Source: Gp6-AA45 sp035652075 (lineage in GTDB: Bacteria; Acidobacteriota; Vicinamibacteria; Vicinamibacterales; CAVVIG01). From it: DNA of 19,018 nt. The notes under the pieces are model-generated. The model ran no database searches. It had not been told where the DNA came from and saw only the letters and a program-made list of their open reading frames with translations. Numbering within the stretch: the first letter of the stretch is position 1; every line of letters begins with the position of its first letter. This document shows positions 5,641-13,269 of the stretch, piece after piece. The stretch is taken from positions 1 to 19,018 of the forward strand of contig DASREL010000126.1 in assembly GCA_035652075.1 (NCBI GenBank), in the 5' to 3' direction. Both the position numbers and the translations under genes were made by a program.

Positions 5641-7833
5641 TTGCTGATCCACCTGCTTGCGGCGGTCATCGCTGTCGTTGACGGACGCGTCACGACAGCG
5701 GACCGCGACGCGAGTCCTGTCAGAACCGCGCGCGTGTCGGTCGTCGGCACGTCGCTGCCACCGGTCTTCACGAACGCCGATGGTGCGTTCGAGCTGATTG
5801 ATGTTCCCTCCACTGGACGCAAGCTGCTGGTCGAAAAAACCGGATTCGCGTCCACGTCCGCAGACATTTCTGAACCGCGCGGCACGATCGAGATTCGACT
5901 GTCGAAAGGCGCGGCGATTTCCGGTCGCGTGATTGACGAAAACGGCGAGCCGGTCGTCGGCGCGTCCGTGTCGGCGGAGCGGAGCGGGCAGCAGCGCAAC
6001 GGTGTGACCGACGAGCGCGGACAGTATCGGATCGGCGACCTCGGCGAAGGGAAGTACGAGATCCGCGTCGCCGGAACGACGGGCGACGGGACGACGATTC
6101 CAGGCGCACCGATCGAATGGCGACGCGCGGTTTCGTGGGAGCCGACGACGGCGACGTCTGTAGAAGTCGCCGCCGGCGACGAGCGAAGCGGGATCGATGT
6201 TGCGCTCGTCACGAGAGTGGGTCCAGCGATTGAAGCGGGTGCTGCACGTTCGACCGGCGCTGCGATTCGCGGTCGCATCACGACCGCGGACGGACGTCCC
6301 GTCTCCCGAGCGCGCGTGCAGATCGTCGGACGAGGCATTCCGGCGTCACGCTCCGTCCTCACCGATCGGTCTGGCGCGTATCAATTCGCCAACCTCACTG
6401 CCGGCGAATATCTTGTGTCCTCCGCGAAGCCGCCGTTTCTCGCGACGCAGTACGGACAGTCGCGCACGTTCGAGCGAGGCAAGACGATCGCGGTCGGCAC
6501 AGACGCTGTGGAGAACATCGACATCACGCTGCAACAAGGCGGCGCGATCGCTGGACGCGTCGTCGACGAGAACGGCGATCCGGTCAGCGGCCTTCGCGTG
6601 CAACTAGCAGAGGTGCTGTTCGCTGCAGGACGGCGGCAGCTGATTGGCGTCCCTGGCTTCGGCGCGCAGACGACGGACGATCGCGGCCGCTATCGAATCT
6701 TCGGCGTGCCGGCAGGCGAGTATGCGGTCGCGGCGCTGATCTCGGACGTGCTGAACATCCCGTCGCTGATCCTGCCGTCAGGGTACGGGACGACGTATTT
6801 CCCCGGTCGCGATCGTCCTGCGGACGCGCAGTTCGTGCAGATCGCCGCCGGTGGAGAGATCGACGACGTGAACATCGTGCTGGTGAGAGGAACCGGCGCG
6901 ACGATTCGAGGAACCGTCAGGGGTTCGGACGGCAAGCCACTCGCCGCGCGGATTCTCGTCGGGACAAGCCAGCGGTCAGGCGGAACGGGATCGGATCCGA
7001 AACTGATTGCAGCCGACGCCAACGGTCGATTCGAAACACCGCGGCTGCCGCCAGGCGAGTACGTCCTGCAGGCGATTGCCGGCCGCACCGACGTCAACGC
7101 GGGACGAGAAGGCGAATTTGCGTCAGCGTTCGTGACGCTCAACGCCGTCGACGTCGTCGATGTCGCGATGCAGACGACGATCGGCGCTCGCGTCAGCGGC
7201 CGCATCACGTTCGAGGGCGACGATGCGGCGTCGTACGATGAAGTCTGGCTGAAAACGGTGCCGTCGGATTTCGATGTCGCTCCCGTGATGGGTCCTACCG
7301 CCAGAGCCCATGCGGCGGCGGACGGTACGTTTGCGATGCAGGGACTGCACGGTCCGCGACGTCTGTGTCTGATGCGCGCGCCGAAGGGGTGGACGCTGAA
7401 GACGATCCGCGTCAACGGACGCGAGATCACAGACGAACCACTGCCGTTCGATTCAGACGACTCGATCGAGGACGTCGAGGTCGTCCTGACGAAACGCGCC
7501 GCGTCGGTCACGGGGACGGTCACGGGTGAAAGCAGCCGCCGCGTCGACGACTACACCGCGATCGTGTTCGCGGCGAATGCGGATCGCTGGTACCAAGGCA
7601 CGCGCTTCATCAACTTCAGCAGGCCAGGTCCAGATGGAACGTTCGCGGTCACCGATCTGCCGCCGGGTGAGTACTACGTCGTCGCCGTCGACTGGTTGCG
7701 GGGGCTCGCGCCCGGCGGCGCGGGCGACGTTCTGAACCCGTCGTTTCTCGAGTCGCTCGTACCGCGCGCGTCACGAATCACGTTGTCGGACGGTCAGATG
7801 GCATCCGTGACGCTGCGGTTGATCGTTCGTTAG
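5641..7833 (+). CDS. Exported multidomain protein of carboxypeptidase-regulatory-like beta domains
   Basis: This is a 730-residue protein. The only plausible start is TTG 5641, 10 nt after the TAA of the DUF442-like gene, with no strong Shine-Dalgarno. Translation may therefore depend on ribosomes finishing the upstream gene. LIHLLAAVIAVV is a short hydrophobic leader. The rest is a chain of about seven carboxypeptidase-regulatory-like (transthyretin-type) domains. Repeated G-R-V-x-DENG-PV-x-G starts and DxRGxYRI-x-GEY ends are visible near residues 90-145, 208-267, 301-366 and 420-481, with more divergent copies at 15-90, 515-617 and 620-730. Such arrays are structural or binding modules on the cell surface, often beside peptidases or TonB systems. 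No catalytic domain is present. The stop overlaps the convergent gene at 7830 by 4 bp. Confidence 0.85.
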   Translation: MLIHLLAAVIAVVDGRVTTADRDASPVRTARVSVVGTSLPPVFTNADGAFELIDVPSTGRKLLVEKTGFASTSADISEPRGTIEIRLSKGAAISGRVIDENGEPVVGASVSAERSGQQRNGVTDERGQYRIGDLGEGKYEIRVAGTTGDGTTIPGAPIEWRRAVSWEPTTATSVEVAAGDERSGIDVALVTRVGPAIEAGAARSTGAAIRGRITTADGRPVSRARVQIVGRGIPASRSVLTDRSGAYQFANLTAGEYLVSSAKPPFLATQYGQSRTFERGKTIAVGTDAVENIDITLQQGGAIAGRVVDENGDPVSGLRVQLAEVLFAAGRRQLIGVPGFGAQTTDDRGRYRIFGVPAGEYAVAALISDVLNIPSLILPSGYGTTYFPGRDRPADAQFVQIAAGGEIDDVNIVLVRGTGATIRGTVRGSDGKPLAARILVGTSQRSGGTGSDPKLIAADANGRFETPRLPPGEYVLQAIAGRTDVNAGREGEFASAFVTLNAVDVVDVAMQTTIGARVSGRITFEGDDAASYDEVWLKTVPSDFDVAPVMGPTARAHAAADGTFAMQGLHGPRRLCLMRAPKGWTLKTIRVNGREITDEPLPFDSDDSIEDVEVVLTKRAASVTGTVTGESSRRVDDYTAIVFAANADRWYQGTRFINFSRPGPDGTFAVTDLPPGEYYVVAVDWLRGLAPGGAGDVLNPSFLESLVPRASRITLSDGQMASVTLRLIVR

Positions 7834-8060
7834 GACAAGCCGAACACCCGCACCGCCTCTAGTATCGCGCCAACGAAATACGCGGCGCCCAGTCCGGCGA
7901 CGAATAAGCGCCACGCCGACGTGGACGCGAACGCCGGCGCCGGTCGCGGCTGGCGAGGTTCGAGTCGTCTGCGGCATTGTGCTCTGACTCGCTCTGCGCG
8001 CGTGCGATCAGGCTCCGCTGTCGGCAGGTCTGCGAGCAACTGCATTAACGCGTCGGACAT
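7830..8060 (-). CDS. Small single-span membrane protein, probable partner of the ECF sigma factor
   Basis: This is a 76-residue protein. ATG 8060 has GACGAGG about 9 nt upstream. It overlaps the 3' end of the sigma factor gene by 53 bp in another frame, a tight coupling typical of sigma/anti-sigma pairs. Residues 1-33 (MSDALMQLLADLPTAEPDRTRAERVRAQCRRRL) would be cytoplasmic and helical with one cysteine. A Pro/Ala linker follows, then one membrane helix at about residues 50-71. It is much shorter than usual anti-sigma factors and lacks a zinc-binding HxxxCxxC motif. A role as a minimal membrane-anchored regulator of the sigma factor is inferred from gene position only. Confidence 0.7.
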   Translation of the reverse strand: MSDALMQLLADLPTAEPDRTRAERVRAQCRRRLEPRQPRPAPAFASTSAWRLFVAGLGAAYFVGAILEAVRVFGLS

Positions 8061-8613
8061 GGTGCGATACCTCGTCGTGAAGTTGATTACGTGCGCGATG
8101 GAGACGTTGGCGTAACGCTTCGGGTGTGATGCCGCAGACATCAGCGGCATCCGAGTGACTCAGGCCGGCGACGCCGACGAGCAGCAGCACTTCGCGCGAC
8201 GCGGACGGCAACGCCGCCAGGGCGCGTTCGACGCGGCGCTCGAGTTCGCTGCCCGCAGTCGCTTCGAAGGGCGACGGTTGCTCGACGCCGAACGGCCAGA
8301 GCGCGAACAGACTCGCGGTCGCCGAATCTTCCAGCACCCGCGCCCGCGTGAAGCTGACGTGGAGGTTGCGCGCGACGGTGAACAGCCAGGGGCCGAGCCT
8401 GGTGTCGGGCCGCAGGCGCCGCGCATGTTTGACGAAACGCAGCCACGTTTCCTCGACGAGATCCTCGGCCACATCGCGACGCCGGGACAGACGCAGCAGG
8501 AACGTAAACAGGCGTGTGTTGAACGCGGTGTAGGCCTCGTCGAAGGCCTCGGCATCACCCTGCCGAAGACGCTCGACCAGCGCGAGCTCGGTTTCCCGCT
8601 CCACATCTGTCAT
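8008..8613 (-). CDS. ECF-family RNA polymerase sigma factor
   Basis: This is a 201-residue protein from ATG 8613. No clear Shine-Dalgarno is seen. Region 2 occupies roughly residues 10-92: DAEAFDEAYTAFNTRLFTFLLRL, the DVAEDLVEETWLRF helix, then LGPWLFTVARNLHVSFTRAR, the promoter -10 recognition and melting helix. Region 4 lies at about residues 128-187: ALAALPSASREVLLLVGVAGLSHSDAADV, and the GITPEALRQRLHRARNQL helix-turn-helix that reads the -35 element. There is no region 3, as expected for ECF factors. The overlapping small membrane protein gene (7830-8060) probably encodes its regulator. Targets are unknown. It is transcribed away from the gene at 8678, so the 64 bp between them must hold any promoters. 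Confidence 0.93.
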   Translation of the reverse strand: MTDVERETELALVERLRQGDAEAFDEAYTAFNTRLFTFLLRLSRRRDVAEDLVEETWLRFVKHARRLRPDTRLGPWLFTVARNLHVSFTRARVLEDSATASLFALWPFGVEQPSPFEATAGSELERRVERALAALPSASREVLLLVGVAGLSHSDAADVCGITPEALRQRLHRARNQLHDEVSHHVRRVNAVARRPADSGA

Positions 8614-8677
8614 AACGCACGACGGACGATCTCGTGACGCCTGTCACGCCCGTCGTCCGAACGCGTTATACATCCAC

Positions 8678-9031
8678 ATGACCACCCTCCAACACGCCAG
8701 TATCTTCGCGCTGCTCTCGCTCGTCGTCGGCCTCGTGCCGCTCGTGATGTCCCTCGTGTACGTCGTTCGTCCCACGGAACGGAACCTCGCGCTGATGCGG
8801 CCGCTGTCCCTGGCGGCGTTGTTTGCGGCCATTGCCGGCATGGTGCTCGGGGGCATCAACGTGCTGAGCCTCGTCTGGACGCGCGACGCGACGCCCGACC
8901 GATACCGTGTGATGGCGGCGGGGACGGCAGAATCGCTCGTGCCGGTCCTGGTCGGCTTCGCGGCGCTCACGGTCGCGTGGTTATTGGTGGCTGTCGGGAT
9001 GAGCCGGAGAGGAGGTATGGGAATCGACTAG
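8678..9031 (+). CDS. Small integral membrane protein, unknown function
   Basis: This is a 117-residue protein from ATG 8678. It has three hydrophobic helices, at about residues 8-30 (FALLSLVVGLVPLVMSLVYVV), 43-66 (LSLAALFAAIAGMVLGGINVLSLV) and 86-108 (LVPVLVGFAALTVAWLLVAVGMS), with a short basic loop RPTERN between the first two. The Gly and small residues in helix 2 suggest close helix packing. No named family is recognised. It is the first of three small co-directional genes (8678, 9043, 9340) with gaps of about 10 nt, probably one transcript, and it is divergent from the sigma factor gene. Confidence 0.75.
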   Translation: MTTLQHASIFALLSLVVGLVPLVMSLVYVVRPTERNLALMRPLSLAALFAAIAGMVLGGINVLSLVWTRDATPDRYRVMAAGTAESLVPVLVGFAALTVAWLLVAVGMSRRGGMGID

Positions 9032-9042
9032 AGTGGACCGAA

Positions 9043-9330
9043 ATGTTCGTCATCGAGCTGACATACACGGCTCCGCTCGCCGCGATCGATGCGGCGATGA
9101 AGCCGCACGTCGCGTTCCTGCAAAAGCATTACGACGCGGGCACGTTCCTCGTCTCCGGACGCAAGATCCCGCGCGACGGCGGAATCATCATCGCCGTGGG
9201 CGAGAGTCGCGAGCAGATCGAAGCGCTGATGCGCGACGATCCGTTCTGTAAACGCGGTCTGGCTGAGGCGAGAGTCATCGAGTTCCGCGCAAGCCAGCGT
9301 GCGCCGGACATGCCGAAGCGGGTAGAGTAA
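9043..9330 (+). CDS. YciI-like family protein
   Basis: This is a 95-residue protein from ATG 9043, with AGAGTGG upstream. An ATG at 8977 lies inside the preceding gene and is unlikely. The ferredoxin-like alpha+beta YciI fold is recognisable: FVIELTYTAPLAAIDAAMKPHVAFLQKHYDAG, then the central FLVSGRKIPRDGGIIIAVG with the conserved Gly-rich turn, then the helix REQIEALMRDDPFCKRGLAEARVIEF. The His in KPHVAFL corresponds to the conserved active-site-like His of the family. YciI proteins are small dimeric cytoplasmic proteins of mostly unknown function, distantly related to muconolactone isomerase-like and PhnB-like folds. Nothing in the neighbours indicates a substrate. Confidence 0.88.
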   Translation: MFVIELTYTAPLAAIDAAMKPHVAFLQKHYDAGTFLVSGRKIPRDGGIIIAVGESREQIEALMRDDPFCKRGLAEARVIEFRASQRAPDMPKRVE

Positions 9331-9339
9331 GGCTATCGA

Positions 9340-9474
9340 ATGAGCACGATCCTGCTCGAACTCGTCGGCGTCCTGATCGCTGGGTTCGTCGTCTGGGAGC
9401 TGATCGCTCCCTGGCGCCACAGCCGGATCGCGCGAAAGCAGCGCGAGCGTCAGAAGGCCGAAGCCGGCGAGTAA
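9340..9474 (+). CDS. 44-residue single-span membrane peptide
   Basis: This is a short gene of 45 codons including the stop. ATG 9340 lies 9 nt after the stop of the YciI-like gene with AAGG at 9329-9332. The product starts MSTILLELVGVLIAGFVVWELI, a clear membrane helix, followed by APWRHSRIARKQRERQKAEAGE, a strongly basic cytoplasmic tail. The pattern of one helix plus a positive tail, good spacing and codon use like its neighbours all support a real small protein. The function is unknown. It might act with the membrane protein at 8678. Confidence 0.6.
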   Translation: MSTILLELVGVLIAGFVVWELIAPWRHSRIARKQRERQKAEAGE

Positions 9475-9486
9475 CCGCCCCTTCCG

Positions 9487-11547
9487 TTACCGCTCGACGC
9501 TCGGGCTGTCGAACACCGCCGTCGCCAACGTGCCGGCGGCGTGGCTCGTCACCGCAAGGCCCGTCTCCACCGCCGCGTTCATCGACACGGTCATCGTCGC
9601 CAGATCGGTCCAGTGCAACCCATCGTCCGACACGCCGCCGACGAACTGATCGCCGTGGCGAATCAAGCGCACCCACTTCGGGATCGTGCCCGACGTGAGG
9701 ACGGCGTTGTAGCTCTGACCGCCGGTCGCCAGCCGATATTGCATCGCGATGCCTTTGCCTGGCGTCACGAAGATCGAGACCTGCTTCGACGAGGCCGACA
9801 CCGACTCGCGGAACATCACGCCCGCTTTCGCCCACGCGTTCGTGTTCTCGAGGCTGCGCACGCGCGCGACGATCGCGCCGTCGCCCATCCAGCCGCGGTG
9901 ATAGAACTGGAACGCGTCGGCGGTGCCCCAGATGTCGGCGCCCGATCCGTCGACCGATACCGACGATCCATGATCCGCGACGCTGCCCGCGGCGCCGACC
10001 GATCCGACGTCGGTGCTCGTCCACGACACGGACGCTGACTGCACGCTGTCGAACGTCGCCGTCGCCAACGTGCCGGCCTGATGGCTCGTCACCGCCATTC
10101 CGACATACACGGTGTCGGGCAGTGTGACGCTGCTGTCGGTCGCGACGAGCTGCCATCCCTGATCACCGAGGTACCGGTAATACGCGGAGAACGTATTGCC
10201 GCGACGCACGAGGCGCAGCCAGATCGGCGCGTACGCGATCGGTCCAGAGGTGTTGTACGAGACGCCGCCGTCGGCGCGACGCGTTTGCATCGCGAGTCCT
10301 TTTTGCGCCGTCGCGAACCACGAGACGTGCTTCGATCCCGGTGACAACGATTCGCGGAACATGATGCCGGCCTTCGTCCACGCCTGCACGTTGTCTATGC
10401 TGCCGATGCGGACGACCGTCTCCCAATCACCGGTGACCTGCTGATACGCGTAGTGGAACGCGTCCGCGGTGCCCCAGATATCGGCGCCCGCGCCCTTGAC
10501 GACGATCGGATCGCCGTCCGCGAAGCTGCCCGTCGCGCCGGTCGCGCCGATATCCGCGTCCTGCCACTGACCCGACAGCGAGCCATCGGTCACCGTGAAG
10601 GAGACCGGATCCGAGTACGTGATCCCGTTCTGGTTGTCGACGACGCGCGAGCGGATGTGGTACGTGCCGGTGTACAGCTGCCGCAGTTGGCCGGTGTACG
10701 GCGATCGATAGCCATCCGACGTGTAGAACGTCTGCTCGACCGACCATTGGTCACCGAACAGCATCTCGATGTTCACTTCCTTGATGCCGTAATCCGGATC
10801 CGACGCGGTGATCGTGAAAGGGACACTCGCCGGCGAATTGAACACCTGTCCGTCCGCCGGCTGCGTGATCGCCACCTGCGACGGCTGATTTGGCGGTCCG
10901 ACGACGACGTTGATGTGGTCGATCGTGCCGGTCGCGCGCTGCGTGTTCGTGTGCGACGTGACCGCGAGTCCGACGTACACCGTGCCCATCCCCCAATCGT
11001 CGCCAGGCACGCCGATCCAGTTCTGACCGTCGCCGGAGACCGACATGCTGACGAATTCGCTCTGACGCCACATGCGCACGTACACCGGCGCGCCGTTGAT
11101 CCCCCAGTTCGAGAGCGCCCAATTCGTAGACGCTCCGCCGTCCTTCATGCGGAACTGGTGCACGGCGCCGTTGCCTGGCGTGACGAAGAACGAGTAGTGC
11201 GCGGAATTCGGCGCCAGCGATTTCCGGATCATCACGCCGGCCTTGGCCCACGCCTGCGTCCCCTCGACGCCTGTGATGCGCGCCTCGATGTAACCGTCGT
11301 ACGGCAGCTCGACGTACTCGAAGTGGAACTGATCAGCTGATCCCCAGATGTCGGCGCCGGATCCCGTCACGGTAAAGGTCCCGCTCGAGTCGACGGTCGC
11401 CGAACCGGCGAGGCCGACCGACCCGATGTCGGCGCCGGTCCATGGTGCGGGCGGCGCCGCCTGCGCGGCGGCAGGCGAGACGTGGATAACGCTGAGCGCA
11501 GCGGCGAGGCACGCGAAGAGGAGCAGACGAGTGGCGCGGTGAAACAT
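9487..11547 (-). CDS. Secreted protein with three beta-sandwich repeats and an Ig-like domain
   Basis: This is a 686-residue protein. The start taken is ATG 11547. A GTG at 11571 would add eight residues before the signal peptide (MFHRATRLLLFACLAAALSVIHVSPAAAQ). Three copies of a roughly 180-residue domain follow, each opening with W-x-DIGSVGxAGS, then GSGADIWGTADAFHF, W-x-KAGVMFRES and ending with VYVGLAVTSH...ATFDS. They lie at roughly 36-225, 326-510 and 511-686. The copies resemble concanavalin-like DUF1349-type domains. Residues about 226-325 (ITQPADGQVFNSP...DPVSFTVTD) form a bacterial Ig-like domain between copies 1 and 2. There is no catalytic module, so a carbohydrate- or surface-binding role is inferred. 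Copies 2 and 3 also share near-identical DNA stretches. Confidence 0.85.
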   Translation of the reverse strand: MFHRATRLLLFACLAAALSVIHVSPAAAQAAPPAPWTGADIGSVGLAGSATVDSSGTFTVTGSGADIWGSADQFHFEYVELPYDGYIEARITGVEGTQAWAKAGVMIRKSLAPNSAHYSFFVTPGNGAVHQFRMKDGGASTNWALSNWGINGAPVYVRMWRQSEFVSMSVSGDGQNWIGVPGDDWGMGTVYVGLAVTSHTNTQRATGTIDHINVVVGPPNQPSQVAITQPADGQVFNSPASVPFTITASDPDYGIKEVNIEMLFGDQWSVEQTFYTSDGYRSPYTGQLRQLYTGTYHIRSRVVDNQNGITYSDPVSFTVTDGSLSGQWQDADIGATGATGSFADGDPIVVKGAGADIWGTADAFHYAYQQVTGDWETVVRIGSIDNVQAWTKAGIMFRESLSPGSKHVSWFATAQKGLAMQTRRADGGVSYNTSGPIAYAPIWLRLVRRGNTFSAYYRYLGDQGWQLVATDSSVTLPDTVYVGMAVTSHQAGTLATATFDSVQSASVSWTSTDVGSVGAAGSVADHGSSVSVDGSGADIWGTADAFQFYHRGWMGDGAIVARVRSLENTNAWAKAGVMFRESVSASSKQVSIFVTPGKGIAMQYRLATGGQSYNAVLTSGTIPKWVRLIRHGDQFVGGVSDDGLHWTDLATMTVSMNAAVETGLAVTSHAAGTLATAVFDSPSVER

Positions 11548-11671
11548 GACGGCGACCCGAGCAATGCACACGCCACGATCCGGCGGCCGAAATCATGCGA
11601 TGTCGGGACCCGGACGCGAATACCTTTCCCTTTTCGCGAAACGCAACTCCGGAACTGGTACGATCGCGCTC

Positions 11672-13234
11672 ATGAGCCGCGTGCTCCTGATCGTCGCGAC
11701 ACTGTTCGCCGTCATGTCGCGTCCGGTCGCCGGACAGGAACCGAGCGTCCTGCACATCACCGTCGTCTTGACCGACGCTGCTGGCAAGCCGATGCCGGTG
11801 CCGCGACACGCGCTGCTCATCAGCGACAACCCCGCGACGTCGTCGCCACGGCGTGTGACGACGAAAGGGGACGGCACGGCTGACGTGCGCTTGCGTCCTG
11901 GGAACTACACGGTCGAATCCGATATGCCGGTCGCGTTCAACGGCAAAGCGTACGGCTGGACGCAGATCATCGACATCTCAGCCGGCCGCGACGCCGTGTT
12001 GCGGTTGACCACCGACAACGCCGAGATCACGATGGCCGCGCCGGGCACACCGGCTGTGGCGCCCGCCGAAGTGGACGCGTCGATGGTCGTGGCGCCGTGG
12101 CAGGCGAGCGTCGTGACGCTCTGGACGCCAACCGCACGCGCATCCGGATTCGTGATCGGCGCCGATGGTCTCATCGCGACGAGCGCGCGAGTGGTGGGAA
12201 CCGCCCGATCGCTCGACGTCCAGGTGACGCCGACGATCAAGGTCGCGGGCGCCGTCGTCGTCGCCGATTCGGCGCGAGCGGTGGCTGTGCTGCGGATCGA
12301 TCCGGCAGCGGTGGCGTCGATGCCGCCCGTTCCGTTCGCGTGCGCACCGGCGCAGCAACCGACGGTCGTCAGCGGACAGAAGCTGTTCACGATCGACGCT
12401 CCGCTCTTTCAGCCGCGAAGCACGGCGTCGGCGACCGCGGCCCGCGTCGCGGCCCATGACGTCGACTCCGACTTTTCTCTGTCGCCGGGCAGCGTAGGCG
12501 GACCGGTCTTCGCGGCCGACGGCCTTGTCGGACTCACCGTCGCCGACGTGGCGGAATCGACGCGCGTGAGCTTCCGCGTGATCCGCCTGGACGATCTGTG
12601 CGCGGTCGCCGCGGCGGCGCGCGAGAAGATCAAGGCGACTCCGGCGCCCAACGGCACGCACCTTCCGGTCGAACCGGCGCGGACGATTCCGGACGAGGTG
12701 TTGAAAGATGCGGTGCAGCGGCGCGTGGGCACGCTGAATCCGTATCAAGCGGCGTCAGCGTCGTTCGACGTGTTCTTCCTGACGCCGCTGCAGACCCGCG
12801 ACGCTCGCGGCGATTTCGGCAACTGGTCCGAGTACGTCGCCGGCACGCCGCCGGTGCTGCTCGTCCGCGTGACGCCGAAAATGGTCGAAGGGTTCTGGAC
12901 GAAGGTCGCCCGCGGCGCCGCGATGACGCAGGGGCTCGCGATTCCGGCGATCAAGCGGTTCACGTCCGGCTTCTCACGCCTGCGCGGGTACTGCGGCGAC
13001 GTTGAGGTCACGCCGATCCATCCGTTCACGATCGAGCGGCCCGTCTCGGACACCGAGGCGATCGACGAGGGACTGTACGTCTTCGATCCGGGAGCGCTCG
13101 GCCCGTCCTGCAGCAGCGTCAAATTGATGCTGTACTCACTGAAGGAACCGGCGAAGGCGGACACCTTGACGGTCGATCCGAAAGTGATTCAACGAATCTG
13201 GGACGACTTCGCGCCGTATCGAGCCCTAAAGTAG
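11672..13234 (+). CDS. Exported trypsin-fold (HtrA-like) pseudoprotease with unique C-terminal domain
   Basis: This is a 520-residue protein. ATG 11672 starts a signal peptide (MSRVLLIVATLFAVMSRPVAGQ). Residues 24-120 look like a beta-rich regulatory domain. Residues 140-310 follow the order of an HtrA/trypsin-like protease: ASGFVIGADGLIATSARVVG, then ADSARAVAVLRI, then SPGSVGGPVF. All three catalytic positions are changed. The His of T-x-A-H-V-V is Arg173, the Asp of D-x3-D-x-AVL is Ala203, and the Ser of GNSGGP is Val275. The fold is kept but hydrolysis is not expected. Residues 350-520 form an unrecognised domain with two cysteines near LRGYCGD and LGPSCSS. It may bind a ligand or peptide in the envelope. 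Its TAG stop lies in the repeat at 13231. Confidence 0.8.
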   Translation: MSRVLLIVATLFAVMSRPVAGQEPSVLHITVVLTDAAGKPMPVPRHALLISDNPATSSPRRVTTKGDGTADVRLRPGNYTVESDMPVAFNGKAYGWTQIIDISAGRDAVLRLTTDNAEITMAAPGTPAVAPAEVDASMVVAPWQASVVTLWTPTARASGFVIGADGLIATSARVVGTARSLDVQVTPTIKVAGAVVVADSARAVAVLRIDPAAVASMPPVPFACAPAQQPTVVSGQKLFTIDAPLFQPRSTASATAARVAAHDVDSDFSLSPGSVGGPVFAADGLVGLTVADVAESTRVSFRVIRLDDLCAVAAAAREKIKATPAPNGTHLPVEPARTIPDEVLKDAVQRRVGTLNPYQAASASFDVFFLTPLQTRDARGDFGNWSEYVAGTPPVLLVRVTPKMVEGFWTKVARGAAMTQGLAIPAIKRFTSGFSRLRGYCGDVEVTPIHPFTIERPVSDTEAIDEGLYVFDPGALGPSCSSVKLMLYSLKEPAKADTLTVDPKVIQRIWDDFAPYRALK

Positions 13235-13269
13235 CGCAGGCCGAGTGAAGTAGCGCAGGCTGCGCATTA
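13231..13269. repeat. Degenerate copy of the GTAGCGCAG repeat between convergent genes
   Basis: GTAGCGCAGGCC (13231-13242) and GTAGCGCAGGC (13250-13260) are two same-direction partial arms. The second continues as TGCGC to make a small GCGCA-GGC-TGCGC hairpin. The TAG at 13232-13234 ends the pseudoprotease gene. The TTA at 13267-13269 is the TAA stop of the convergent gene on the other strand. The full double-hairpin form seen at 5001 and 15059 is not preserved. Confidence 0.65.
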
